Of a stretch of 64,000 nucleotides of DNA, positions 8,562 to 16,785 are shown piece after piece. Source of the DNA: CAZAAW01 sp964483325 (GTDB taxonomy: Bacteria; Pseudomonadota; Alphaproteobacteria; Rhizobiales; Kaistiaceae); assembly GCA_964483325.1 (NCBI GenBank), contig CAZAAW010000011.1, positions 10,241 through 74,240 of the forward strand, in the 5' to 3' direction. The notes beneath the pieces were generated by a model that saw only the letters and a list, made by a program, of their open reading frames with translations, had not been told where the DNA came from and searched no databases. Each line of letters begins with the position of its first letter. Within the stretch, counting starts at the first letter, position 1. The position numbers and the translations under genes were made by a program.

Positions 8562-9700
8562 TGAGCGCCGGCACCGGCATCGACGCCAGCCTGCCGGCGC
8601 CGGCCGCCGGCCGGTCGCTGTGGAGCGATGCCTGGCGGCGGCTGCGCGTCAACCGCGCTGCCATGGCCGGCGCCATCTTCCTGGTGGCGATGGCGCTCGC
8701 CTGCTTCGCCGGGCCGCTGCTGCTGCCGCACGACTACAACACCGCCTTCCGCGACTACACCAGGGTGCCGGCGTCGCTGGCGCCCTATCCGCAGGCCGAG
8801 CAGGTGGAGCCGGCGGCGCGCCAGGCGCTGCGCCGGGCCCGCGTTGCGGTGGACTCCCTCACGCTGGCGGACGGCACGGTCAGCATCGCCGTCAGCAGCA
8901 CGCGGGCGATCGATCCGCGCATCGGCGTCTATCTCGACCGCACCGGCCTCTTCGCCAATGGCCGCGTCGCCGCGCTGGCGCCGGACGGGCTGTCGGCCAC
9001 CGTGGCCGCCGACATCCGGCAGGAGCATTTCTTCTTCGGCACCGACGCCAATGGCCGCGACCTTCTCGCCCGCACGCTTGTCGCCGGGCGCGTGTCGCTG
9101 ACGATCGGCCTCCTGGCGACCTTCGTCGCCCTCGTCGTCGGCGTCGCCTATGGCGCGATCTCCGGCTATCTCGGCGGCCGCGCCGATCTCCTGATGATGC
9201 GCATCGTTGATGTGCTCTATTCGCTGCCCTTCATCTTCTTCGTCATCCTGCTTGTCGTGTTCTTCGGCCAGGGCATCGTGCTGATGTTCCTTGCCGTCGG
9301 GGCCATCGAGTGGCTCGACATGGCGCGCATCGTCCGCGGCCAGGCGCTGTCGCTGAAGCGCCACGAATATGTCCAGGCGGCCGAGGCGATGGGGGTCGGC
9401 GGCGCCGGTATCCTGCGCCGCCACATCATTCCCAACCTGCTCGGCCCGGTGATCGTCTATGTGACGCTGCTGGTGCCGAAGGTGATCCTGTTGGAGAGCT
9501 TCCTGTCCTTCCTCGGACTCGGCGTGCAGGAGCCGCTGACCAGCTGGGGCGTCCTCATCGCCGACGGCGCCCGCACCATGCAGGGCGCCTGGTGGATGCT
9601 CACCTTCCCGGCGCTCTTCCTGACCGGCACGCTGTTCGCGCTGAACTTCCTCGGCGACGGGTTGCGCGATGCGCTCGACCCGAAGGAACGGCGGGCATGA
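8561..9700 (+). CDS. oppC: Peptide ABC transporter permease (OppC-like, with large periplasmic insert)
   Basis: A 379-residue permease, longer than the roughly 300 residues common in OppC/DppC. The extra length lies between the first membrane span (about residues 35-55) and the FFGTDANGRDLLARTL motif at about residue 155. This soluble segment of some 100 residues would face the periplasm; similar inserts are known in the subset of OppC proteins found in alphaproteobacteria. The EAA loop is seen at EYVQAAEAMGVGGAGILRRH, and the C terminus is normal (LNFLGDGLRDALDPK). The gene is coupled to both neighbours by overlapping stop and start codons. Confidence 0.93.
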   Translation: MSAGTGIDASLPAPAAGRSLWSDAWRRLRVNRAAMAGAIFLVAMALACFAGPLLLPHDYNTAFRDYTRVPASLAPYPQAEQVEPAARQALRRARVAVDSLTLADGTVSIAVSSTRAIDPRIGVYLDRTGLFANGRVAALAPDGLSATVAADIRQEHFFFGTDANGRDLLARTLVAGRVSLTIGLLATFVALVVGVAYGAISGYLGGRADLLMMRIVDVLYSLPFIFFVILLVVFFGQGIVLMFLAVGAIEWLDMARIVRGQALSLKRHEYVQAAEAMGVGGAGILRRHIIPNLLGPVIVYVTLLVPKVILLESFLSFLGLGVQEPLTSWGVLIADGARTMQGAWWMLTFPALFLTGTLFALNFLGDGLRDALDPKERRA

Positions 9701-11343
9701 TGGCGGCGGGCATGCCAGCGGCCGACACCGTCCTCGCCCTCGACGATCTCGCCGTGCGCTTCGATACGCCGGACGGCCCGGTGGCGGCGGTGCGCGGCAT
9801 CTCCCTTGCCGTGCGCCGCGGCGAGACGGTGGCGATCGTCGGCGAATCCGGCTCCGGCAAGACGCAGGCGATGATGGCCGTCATGGGCCTCCTGCCCGAC
9901 AATGGCCATGCCTCCGGCTCGGCGCGCTACCGCGGCACCGAGCTTCTCGGCCTGCCGCCGCGCGCCCTCAACCGCATCCGCGGCGCCCGCATGGCGATGA
10001 TCTTCCAGGAGCCGATGACGTCGCTCGATCCGCTCTATAGCGTCGGCTGGCAGATCGCCGAGACGCTGCGCCGCCATTCCCGGCTTGGCCGCGCCGCGGC
10101 GCGGGAGCGGGCACTGGCGCTGCTGCGGCGGGTCGGCATCCCTCAGCCGGAGCGGCGCATCCGCGCCTATCCGCACGAGCTGTCGGGCGGCCAGCGCCAG
10201 CGCGTGATGATCGCCATGGCGCTCGCCAACCGGCCGGAGGTGCTGATCGCCGACGAGCCGACCACCGCCCTCGATGTGACGGTGCAGGCGCAGATCCTCG
10301 ACCTCCTGGCGGAGCTGCGCGCCGAGCTCGGCATGGCGATCGTCTTCATCACCCACGATCTCGGCCTGGTGCGCCGCTTCGCCGACACCGTGCATGTGAT
10401 GCGCGACGGGGCGGTAGTGGAAAGCGGCCCGGCCGCCGGGCTCTTCGCCGCGCCGCGCCATGCCTATACGCAGGCGCTTGTCGCCGCCACGCCGTCCGGC
10501 GGCAAGGCGCCGGTGGCGCCCGACGCGCCGCTGGTGCTGGCGGCGCGGCGGGTGACGGTGGAGTTCGTGCTGCGGCGCGTCCGCGGCGGCGGCCGGCTCG
10601 CCATCCGCGCCTGCGACAATGTCGATCTCGACCTCCGCCAGGGCCAGACGATCGGCATCGTCGGCGAGTCGGGCTCCGGCAAGTCGACGCTCGGCCGGGC
10701 GCTGCTGCGCCTCCTGCCGAGCAGCGGCGCCATCCGCTTCCTCGGGCGGCCGCTGCCGGACGAGCGCGAGGCGCTGCGGCCGCTGCGCCGCCAGATGCAG
10801 CTGGTCTTCCAGGACCCCTACGGCTCGCTGTCGCCGCGCCTCACCGTCGGCGAGATCGTCGGCGAGGGTCTGCGCGTCCACGAGCCCGACCTGTCGGCGG
10901 CCGAACGCGACCGGCGCGTCGGCTCGGCGCTGGAGGACGTGCAGATCGATCCCGCCTGGCGGCGGCGCTATCCGCACGAATTTTCCGGCGGCCAGCGACA
11001 GCGCATCGCCATCGCCCGCGCCGTCGTGCTGCGGCCGCGCCTCCTGGTGCTGGACGAGCCGACCTCGGCGCTCGACCGCACGGTGCAGAAGCAGATCATC
11101 GAGCTCTTGCGGCGGCTGCAGGGCGAGCACGACCTCAGCTACATCTTCATCAGCCACGACCTCGCCGTGGTGCGGGCGCTCGCCGACACGATCCTCGTCA
11201 TGAAGGACGGCCGCGTCGTCGAACGCGGCCTGACCGAGGCGGTCTTCGCCGATCCGCAGGACGCCTATACCCGCGCCCTGATGGCGGCGGCCTTTGCCGC
11301 GACGCCTTTCGGCGCCGCCGTGCCGGCCGCCGTTGCCGGCTGA
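9697..11343 (+). CDS. oppDF: Fused peptide ABC transporter ATPase (OppD-OppF)
   Basis: A single 548-residue protein carrying both ATPases of the peptide importer. The OppD half has a Walker A GESGSGKT near residue 50, signature LSGGQRQRV and Walker B VLIADEPTTALD. The OppF half has GESGSGKST, FSGGQRQRI and LLVLDEPTSALD. The two halves are joined by a short linker around residue 265-280 where the Opp-type extension (AYTQALVAATP) is seen. Fused OppDF proteins are common in Rhizobiales. All ATP-site motifs look intact in both halves. The ATG overlaps the end of oppC. This is the last gene of the operon. Confidence 0.94.
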   Translation: MMAAGMPAADTVLALDDLAVRFDTPDGPVAAVRGISLAVRRGETVAIVGESGSGKTQAMMAVMGLLPDNGHASGSARYRGTELLGLPPRALNRIRGARMAMIFQEPMTSLDPLYSVGWQIAETLRRHSRLGRAAARERALALLRRVGIPQPERRIRAYPHELSGGQRQRVMIAMALANRPEVLIADEPTTALDVTVQAQILDLLAELRAELGMAIVFITHDLGLVRRFADTVHVMRDGAVVESGPAAGLFAAPRHAYTQALVAATPSGGKAPVAPDAPLVLAARRVTVEFVLRRVRGGGRLAIRACDNVDLDLRQGQTIGIVGESGSGKSTLGRALLRLLPSSGAIRFLGRPLPDEREALRPLRRQMQLVFQDPYGSLSPRLTVGEIVGEGLRVHEPDLSAAERDRRVGSALEDVQIDPAWRRRYPHEFSGGQRQRIAIARAVVLRPRLLVLDEPTSALDRTVQKQIIELLRRLQGEHDLSYIFISHDLAVVRALADTILVMKDGRVVERGLTEAVFADPQDAYTRALMAAAFAATPFGAAVPAAVAG

Positions 11344-11354
11344 CGCCCAGCCAT

Positions 11355-11386
11355 AAAAGAAGGGCGCGCCGACCGGCGGCGCGCCC
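11355..11386 (-). terminator. Rho-independent terminator of the cytochrome gene (minus strand)
   Basis: A perfect 9-bp stem (GGGCGCGCC at 11362-11370 and GGCGCGCCC at 11378-11386) encloses a 7-base loop. Read on the minus strand it is followed by TTCTTTTATGG, giving a T-rich tail. It lies between the convergent ends of oppDF and the cytochrome gene and may also slow transcription coming from oppDF. Confidence 0.75.
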
Positions 11387-11424
11387 TGTGGAGGCAGTGC
11401 GGAGAGGCTGGATTACTTGCTGGA

Positions 11425-11811
11425 TTACTTGGTCGTGCCGTCGGCGTTGAAGGTGCCGAGATAGGCCAGCAGATCGTTGAGCTGCTTCTCGTTCTTGAGG
11501 CCCGGGAAGGCCATCTTGGTGCCCGGCACCTTGGCCTTCGGGTCGGTCAGGAACTCATGCAGCGAGGCCTCGTCCCAGGTGATGCCCGAGCCCTTCATGG
11601 CGTCGGAATAGGCGAAGCCCTCGACCGAACCGGCGGCGCGGCCGATGATGCCGTTCAGCTCCGGACCGACGGCGTTCGCCGCGCCCTCGCCGACCTTGTG
11701 GCACGACAGGCAGCGGGCGAAGACGCGCTTGCCGGCGTCGGCGTCCTGGGCGTGGGCGAAGCCCATGCCGGCGACGCCGGCAATGAACAGGCCAAGGATG
11801 ATTTGCTTCAT
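11425..11811 (-). CDS. Class I cytochrome c (c2-like), periplasmic
   Basis: A 128-residue exported electron carrier. A signal peptide of about 21 residues ends at FAHAQ. The heme attachment motif is Cys34-Leu-Ser-Cys37-His38, and the distal ligand is probably Met100 in VPGTKMAFPG. The order and length match the c2/c550-type soluble cytochromes that shuttle electrons between the bc1 complex, oxidases and periplasmic dehydrogenases. The gene stands alone with its own terminator. It could serve the PQQ dehydrogenases further right, although it differs from the two larger cytochromes located next to them. Start chosen at the ATG that gives the signal peptide. Confidence 0.93.
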   Translation of the reverse strand: MKQIILGLFIAGVAGMGFAHAQDADAGKRVFARCLSCHKVGEGAANAVGPELNGIIGRAAGSVEGFAYSDAMKGSGITWDEASLHEFLTDPKAKVPGTKMAFPGLKNEKQLNDLLAYLGTFNADGTTK

Positions 11812-12341
11812 GATCACTTCCCGAAACCCGGGATCCTCCTGTTTCAGCCAAACGTAAGTCGACCGAACCGACCGGTCGCCAACCAATGCGCCTGCGGCCC
11901 GAAAAGCTCCCCGGCCGCAGCGGCGCAAACACCCCCGCACGGCCCGCAGAGCGGCGCCGCCGGCGGCGATGACACTTTCAATAATATCTCTAAAGTGGCT
12001 TTCTGGAACCGTCCCAGATCGCCGATGCGACCGAACGCCGCTGCGCCCCGCTCACGATCCCGCGAGCCGGTGCCGGCCGCGCATCACGCAAGGATGCACG
12101 GCGCGGCGACAGTTCCCCGCATTGACCGCGGCGCGCGCCGGTGGTCAGGCGCGATTGCGAGTTGACGGGGCGCAAACAGTCGCGGCAATGTTGCCATTGT
12201 GTCAAAGCTCGCGCCCAGTCGCGCGTTCTTGCCGCGCGCACGCTGCCCGACTAAATAGGCAGCACAATAATATCCATCGGGCTGTCAAGGGCCCGTAAAG
12301 GGCGGAGACAATCAACGATGAAAACCTTGGTGGGCAAATAA
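11812..12341. other. Intergenic region without a recognisable gene
   Basis: A 530-bp divergent region between the cytochrome gene and the ExbB-like gene. Base composition drops locally to AT-rich around 11970-11995 and 12250-12275, where promoters are most likely. Two overlapping short palindromes sit at 12184-12199 (GGCAATGTTGCC and CAATGTTGCCATTG). A seven-codon reading frame (MKTLVGK) at 12318-12341 ends in TAA directly before the ATG of the next gene. I see no larger conserved gene; open frames here look like chance frames in GC-rich DNA. Confidence 0.5.
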
Positions 12342-13127
12342 ATGGCCTTCGTTTCAGCACTGTTCGGCAGCAATTCCGAGTCGCGCGACTTTGCTCCGCT
12401 GCTCAAGTGGATCCTCATCAACTGCCTCGCCGTATTCGGCCTGCTTGTCCTGTGGTATTTCGGACTGATCCAGGCGATGCTGGAGACCGACCGGACGCGC
12501 ATTTCGCTGGTCATTCTCGGCGTTTTCTTCCTGACGATCCTACATTGTCTGTACCAGACGATCATCGTGTCGCGGGAACTGGTGGTGGCGCGGCGCGTGC
12601 GCGATGCCGTCATCTCCAGCGGCGGCCGCGGCCTGCAGGTGGTCAATGACCTCGTCGTGACGCCGGACGGGCGCGAGCTCGAGCCGGGCATCATGACCCA
12701 GCACATCGCCAACCTGTTCGCCAAGGCCCGCGCCCTCGGCGGCAAGACCCTGGACCAGACGCTGCTGCTGCGCTCACTCGCCGACCAGCTGCGGTCGCGC
12801 GAAAAGCTCGGCCTGTTCGTCGCCGAAGCGCTGCTGCGCCTCGCCCTTCTGGGCACCGCCGTCGGCTTCATCCTGATGCTGATCCCGATCTCGGGCCTCA
12901 GCTCGTTCGATGTCGAGACGCTGCGCGGCACGCTGACCGGCATGACGGCCGGCATGGCCATCGCGCTGAACGTCACGGTGACGGGCCTGGCGACCGCCCT
13001 GCTCCTCAAGTTCGAGTACTACCTGCTCGACGAGGCCGTCGCCGACCTGTTCCACATGATCACGGAAGTGACCGAGGTCCACGTGGTTCCGGCTCTGGAG
13101 CGCGCTGGCGATGCTGGACGAAGCTAA
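12342..13127 (+). CDS. MotA/TolQ/ExbB-type proton channel protein
   Basis: A 261-residue inner-membrane protein with four predicted spans (about residues 20-42, 52-76, 158-182 and 196-222) and a cytoplasmic domain between spans 2 and 3, the layout of ExbB and TolQ. The third span contains LLGTAVGFILML and the fourth GMAIALNVTVTGLATALLLK, matching the small-residue and Thr-rich channel helices of this family. It should form a proton channel with the ExbD-like protein encoded next, overlapping it by 17 bases. There is no TonB, Tol-Pal or flagellar gene nearby, so this is not a standard Ton, Tol or Mot system. The start ATG directly follows a short upstream frame. Confidence 0.82.
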   Translation: MAFVSALFGSNSESRDFAPLLKWILINCLAVFGLLVLWYFGLIQAMLETDRTRISLVILGVFFLTILHCLYQTIIVSRELVVARRVRDAVISSGGRGLQVVNDLVVTPDGRELEPGIMTQHIANLFAKARALGGKTLDQTLLLRSLADQLRSREKLGLFVAEALLRLALLGTAVGFILMLIPISGLSSFDVETLRGTLTGMTAGMAIALNVTVTGLATALLLKFEYYLLDEAVADLFHMITEVTEVHVVPALERAGDAGRS

Positions 13128-13743
13128 CGGGCTCTTCGACGGCAGCGACGACGGCACTTTCGTTCCCTTCACCGACATTCTCTTCAATGTCGTGATGGGC
13201 TTCTCCTTCATGATCTTCATCGCCTTCGCGCTGATCAAACCCGAGGCGCGGACGGCGGTGGAGCTCAAGGCGGACATGGTGGTCACCATGTCCTGGCCGG
13301 ACAACAGCCCGGACGACATCGACACCTATGTCGAGGACCCGGCCGGCAATGTCGTCTGGTACCACTCGAAGGAGGCCGGCTTCCTGCATCTCGACCGCGA
13401 CGACCGCGGCATGTTTCGCGATACGATGGTGGTCAACGGGCAGCGCGTCGAGAACCCGCTGAACCAGGAATCGGTGACGGTGCGCGGGCTGATCCCCGGC
13501 GAATACGTGGTCAATGTCTACCACTACATCGCCAACAGCACCGAGCCGGTGCCGGTCAGCGTGCGCGTCGAGAAGCTGAACCCGAAGCTGCAGGTCGTCT
13601 ATTACGGCACGGTGTATCTCGATCACCGCGGCCAGGAGCTGACCGTCGTGCGCTTCACCGTCGATGCCGACGGCAACGTCTCCAACGTCAACGACCGGCC
13701 GAAGAAGCTGTCGCGCTCGACGCGCAAAGCACCGACGCGGTAG
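13111..13743 (+). CDS. ExbD-like membrane protein with DUF2135-like periplasmic domain
   Basis: A 210-residue protein. After a short cytoplasmic N terminus, residues 17-45 read FVPFTDILFNVVMGFSFMIF, where Asp22 aligns with the essential membrane Asp of ExbD and TolR (PFIDVMLVLL pattern). Instead of the small ExbD/TolR periplasmic domain, residues 55-195 look like a beta-sandwich of the DUF2135/YfaP kind: TMSWPDNSPDDIDTYVEDP, GNVVWY, then GLIPGEYVVNVYHY. The C terminus is basic. It overlaps the ExbB-like gene and precedes the duplicated membrane protein by 14 bases, so the three form one operon. The domain assignment of the periplasmic part is by eye and should be treated as tentative. Confidence 0.72.
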   Translation: MLDEANGLFDGSDDGTFVPFTDILFNVVMGFSFMIFIAFALIKPEARTAVELKADMVVTMSWPDNSPDDIDTYVEDPAGNVVWYHSKEAGFLHLDRDDRGMFRDTMVVNGQRVENPLNQESVTVRGLIPGEYVVNVYHYIANSTEPVPVSVRVEKLNPKLQVVYYGTVYLDHRGQELTVVRFTVDADGNVSNVNDRPKKLSRSTRKAPTR

Positions 13744-13757
13744 AAACAGGAAGCACC

Positions 13758-14927
13758 ATGCCGACGTCAGCCATCGTCGCGACGGTCGCCGTCTATATTT
13801 TCACTGTCCTGCTCGTCGCCAGCCTGATCTTCACCTCGCGCTGGCGCTGGTGGATCAAGGCCGGGGCGGCGGTGATCGCCCTCGGCCTGTTCGTCGGTAC
13901 CTATTTCGGCATCCAGGCGATGCTGGGCTGGGCGACGACCAGCGAGCCGCCGCAGCGCTACGCCCTGCTGTGGAGCAAGGTCGTCGAGCCGGACAAGTTC
14001 ACCGGCGCGCCGGGCCGCGTCTATCTCTGGACGCAGGCCGTCGACAAGGACAATGTCCGCGAGACCACGCCCCGCGCCTACCAGGTCGGGTTCTCGCAGG
14101 CGCTGGTGCACCAGCTCGACAGCCTGCAGTCGCAGCGCAACAAGGGCGAGGACGTCACCGTCGACGCCACGCAGCTCGCCGAGCTGATGGCCGCCGATCC
14201 GACCGGCGGTGGCATCATCATCGGCAATGACGGCGCCGCCGCCACGCCGGCACCGCCGGCGCCCGGCTCGCCGGCGGCGGAAATGCCGGCCGCCAGCGGG
14301 CCGGCGACATCGCCCTACCGGCTCAGCAGCGCCACGCTCAGCGTACCGGTGCTGATCGTCACCGTCTCCGCCTATGTGCTGATCTCGATCCTCCTGGTCA
14401 GCCTCAACCTCACCAGCCGCTGGCGGTGGTGGATCAAGGGTGCCGGCATCGTCGTCGCCACGGCCACCTTCATCGGTGCCTATTTCGCCCTCGATTCCAT
14501 GCTCGGCTGGCCGAGCGAGCAGCCGATGCCGGCGCGCTACGCCATCCTGTGGACGGAGGTGAACAAGCCCGATCCGGAAAAGGGCACCGCCGGGGCGGTC
14601 TACATGTGGGTCGAGGAACTGGACGACGAGAACTTCCCCAGCGGCACGCCGCGCTCCTACGCGCTCGCCTATACCGAGCCGCTGGAGGAGGACGCCGAGA
14701 ACGCCCAGGAGCAGATCCAGGCCGGCGAGGAGATCATGGGGCAGTCGCCCGACATGACCGAGGAGGAGCGCCTGGCCCAGGAGAACAAGGACAAGCAGAT
14801 GGGTCCGCCGAACCAGAACGCCGAGCTGAAGGCAGCCGCCGACACCGTGCCGTTCATGGACCAGGGCCGGCTCAACGTGCAGGCCCTGCAGCCGGCGATC
14901 CAGCCGGACAAGGACGGCGCCCTCTAG
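13758..14927 (+). CDS. Membrane protein made of two copies of one unit, function unknown
   Basis: A 389-residue protein without a recognised family. It is an internal duplication. Copy A (about residues 1-150) and copy B (about 195-389) each contain a membrane helix, the motif TSRWRWWIK (at residues 26-34 and 219-227), a second helix, an MLGW motif, a RYALLW or RYAILW strand, and a VYLW or VYMW strand followed by TPRAY or TPRSY. Both copies end in acidic, Gln-rich tails. A Pro/Ala-rich linker joins them. The topology predicts four membrane spans with two soluble domains on the same side. It is the third gene of the ExbB/ExbD-like cassette, so it probably works with the channel. A strong terminator follows. 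Confidence 0.75.
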   Translation: MPTSAIVATVAVYIFTVLLVASLIFTSRWRWWIKAGAAVIALGLFVGTYFGIQAMLGWATTSEPPQRYALLWSKVVEPDKFTGAPGRVYLWTQAVDKDNVRETTPRAYQVGFSQALVHQLDSLQSQRNKGEDVTVDATQLAELMAADPTGGGIIIGNDGAAATPAPPAPGSPAAEMPAASGPATSPYRLSSATLSVPVLIVTVSAYVLISILLVSLNLTSRWRWWIKGAGIVVATATFIGAYFALDSMLGWPSEQPMPARYAILWTEVNKPDPEKGTAGAVYMWVEELDDENFPSGTPRSYALAYTEPLEEDAENAQEQIQAGEEIMGQSPDMTEEERLAQENKDKQMGPPNQNAELKAAADTVPFMDQGRLNVQALQPAIQPDKDGAL

Positions 14928-14952
14928 CCGCCCAGCCGCACGCTTCCGGATG

Positions 14953-14982
14953 AAGGCCTCGCCCCCCTGGGCGGGGCCTTTT
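14953..14982 (+). terminator. Rho-independent terminator of the ExbB/ExbD-like operon
   Basis: A 12-bp stem (AAGGCCTCGCCC with GGGCGGGGCCTT, one T-G pair) closes on a four-base loop and runs into TTTT. It lies 25 bases after the last stop codon of the three-gene cassette, so the cassette has its own clean transcript end. Confidence 0.85.
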
Positions 14983-15079
14983 CCTGTCCGGACGCCTCTC
15001 CGCCGCTGTCGCCGGCCGAGCTGTCCTGTGCCGGCACATCCCCTCGCACGACTGGACGAGCGTCGATCACGCCTCAGCT

Positions 15080-15112
15080 GCGTCATGCCCGGGCTTGATC
15101 CGGCCATGAAGC
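15080..15112. repeat. Degenerate REP-like palindrome
   Basis: The sequence GCGTCATGCCCGGGCTTG followed by ATCCGGCCATGAAGC resembles the dispersed intergenic palindromes of Rhizobiales. ATGCCCGG (15085-15092) and CCGGCCAT (15100-15107) form an 8-bp stem with one mismatch. It matches each arm of the larger inverted repeat at 43509-43692, so both probably belong to one repeat family. Confidence 0.6.
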
Positions 15113-15237
15113 CGGTGAAGTGAGAACGAGGGGGCGAACAGCCTGGCGGCGCTGCCGGCGCGTAGCCAATGCGCCTCTGCCTTCTCTTTGCCCAATTGCG
15201 GGCCATCGTCGGCGCACCGGATTCGCAAGGAGGAATC

Positions 15238-15639
15238 ATGCGCGCTGCCACCCTGCCGGCCATCGGCCTGGCGCTGCTCGCCCTGGCAGGCTGCCAGACC
15301 GACGATGCGGCGACGCCTGCCGCCGCCACCGCCTCGTCGTCGACGCCATCAATGGCGGCCCAGCCCATGGCCGGCGAGTCCATGGCGGCCGAGCCGGAGG
15401 GCCGTCCCGCAGGGAACGCGCCGGTGACGACCATCGGCAGCTCCGACGTGGCGCAGAAATGCACGGCCGAGCTGGCGCGCATGTCGGGCGCCGCGCCCGC
15501 CGATATCCGCGCCACGGGCATCAGGCTCGGCCAGGGCGGCACGACGATGGTGGAGCTGGAGCTCGGCGAGGATCCCTATCTCTGCCGCACCGACACGGCC
15601 GGCAATGTCCGCCGCGTCGACAAGCAGGCGCGCGGCTGA
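15238..15639 (+). CDS. Small exported lipoprotein, unknown function
   Basis: A 133-residue protein starting at an ATG placed four bases after a clear AAGGAGG ribosome site. It has a lipoprotein signal peptide with lipobox LALAGC (Cys19). Residues 20-70 are a low-complexity Ala, Thr, Ser and Met-rich linker. Residues 75-133 form a small globular domain with Cys84 and Cys121 (SDVAQKCTAELARMSG and EDPYLCRTDTAGNVRRVDKQ), which may form a disulfide. Similar small domains occur in many alphaproteobacterial secreted proteins without assigned function. It appears to be transcribed alone. Confidence 0.75.
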   Translation: MRAATLPAIGLALLALAGCQTDDAATPAAATASSSTPSMAAQPMAGESMAAEPEGRPAGNAPVTTIGSSDVAQKCTAELARMSGAAPADIRATGIRLGQGGTTMVELELGEDPYLCRTDTAGNVRRVDKQARG

Positions 15640-15708
15640 GACAGGCTGCGCGGCTGAGACGGGCTGCGCGGCCCTGGGCCGCGCGTCAGGCCGGGATATC
15701 TGCGGCGC

Positions 15709-16482
15709 TCAGGCCGCCTCGACCGAGGGCGTGCTCTGCTGATCGGCGCCGGTCATCTTGAGGAAGGCATCCGACAGGGTCTCCGTCCCCTCGCGGCGGA
15801 TGAAGTCTTCCTTGTCGCCGTCGAACAGGACGCGGCCGCGATGCAGCACGATCACGCGGTCGGCGGCCGCGACCTCGTCGACCAGATGGGTGGTCCACAG
15901 GACGCCCATGCCGCGTTCGGTCCTGAGGCGCAGGATGTCCTCCAGGATGTCGCGCCGGCTCGCCGGGTCGAGGCCGACCGTCGCCTCGTCCATCAGCAGC
16001 ACCTTGGGCTCGTGCAGCAGGGCGCGCGCCAGCTCGACGCGGCGGCGGTTGCCGCCGCTGAGCGTGCGGGTGCGGTCGCGCGCCCGCTCCACCAGGCCGA
16101 AGCGCTCCAGCGCAGCGGCGATGCGGCGCTTGGCGGTCGGCCGGTCGAGGCCGTGCAGGTCGGCATGGAAGAGCAGGTTGGCGCGGACGCTGAGCTCCAG
16201 GTCGAGGGTCGGCTGCTGGAAAACGACGCCGATATAGCGCAGCGCCTCAATGGCGCTGGCCCGCAGGTCATAGCCGAGCACGTTGATCTCGCCGGCATCG
16301 GGGGAGAACAGGCCGGTCAGGAGCTGCAGCAGCGTCGACTTGCCGGCGCCGTTGGGACCGAGCAGGGCGACGAATTCGCCCTCGCGCACGGTGATGTCGA
16401 CCCCGGCCAGGGCCTTCACCTTGCCGTAGGATTTCTCCAGCCTGGTGACGGTGAGGACGGGGGCGCTCGAGGCCTGGCTCAT
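15709..16482 (-). CDS. ABC transporter ATPase of the PQQ-alcohol-dehydrogenase cluster (PedB-like)
   Basis: A 257-residue ATPase with Walker A GPNGAGKST, signature LSGGNRRRVELARAL and Walker B VLLMDEATVGLD. It resembles the ATPase type (PQQ_ABC_ATP) regularly found with PQQ-linked alcohol dehydrogenases. It is divergent from the binding protein and the PedC-type permease on the plus strand, with which it should form one transporter. I prefer the second ATG (16480-16482), eight bases from a GGAG, over the ATG at 16486-16488, which would be only two bases from it. The transported compound is unknown in this family. Confidence 0.85.
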   Translation of the reverse strand: MSQASSAPVLTVTRLEKSYGKVKALAGVDITVREGEFVALLGPNGAGKSTLLQLLTGLFSPDAGEINVLGYDLRASAIEALRYIGVVFQQPTLDLELSVRANLLFHADLHGLDRPTAKRRIAAALERFGLVERARDRTRTLSGGNRRRVELARALLHEPKVLLMDEATVGLDPASRRDILEDILRLRTERGMGVLWTTHLVDEVAAADRVIVLHRGRVLFDGDKEDFIRREGTETLSDAFLKMTGADQQSTPSVEAA

Positions 16483-16785
16483 CAGCATTTCTCCAGTCTG
16501 CGGCCGCCCGGTCAGCCATGCCGGCCTGCGACGCGTGCGGCGCCATTTGTGCCCGCCGGCGCGGCGCCGTCAACTTGCCGGGGCCTACACGGCGCAGGAA
16601 ACCGTCAGCGTCTCAAATTAAGTTGACGCCCTCCAGAGTGGGTTCCAAATTATGAATTCTGCTAACATCTTTTCTCGGGGCAGGCGTGTTTGTGTTTATT
16701 CAGAGCCCCACGTTTGGAAAGCCCCGTCGTTCCGTTGCCGTTGACGCGCCGCTGTGATGGAATGACCGTAGGGAGGGAAACAACC
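16483..16785. other. Divergent promoter region of the PQQ-associated ABC genes
   Basis: A 303-bp region between the start codons of the ATPase gene and the cupredoxin-like gene. It is clearly more AT-rich at 16610-16700 than its surroundings. TTGACG at 16623-16628 could be a -35 box for the plus strand, but the matching -10 (CAAATT or AAATTA) is weak. No gene is visible. Confidence 0.4.

Noticed and set aside
15085..15107. Possible terminator after the ExbB-like operon
   Set aside because: The hairpin lacks a T-run; the real terminator is at 14953-14982 and this palindrome fits the REP-like repeat family better.
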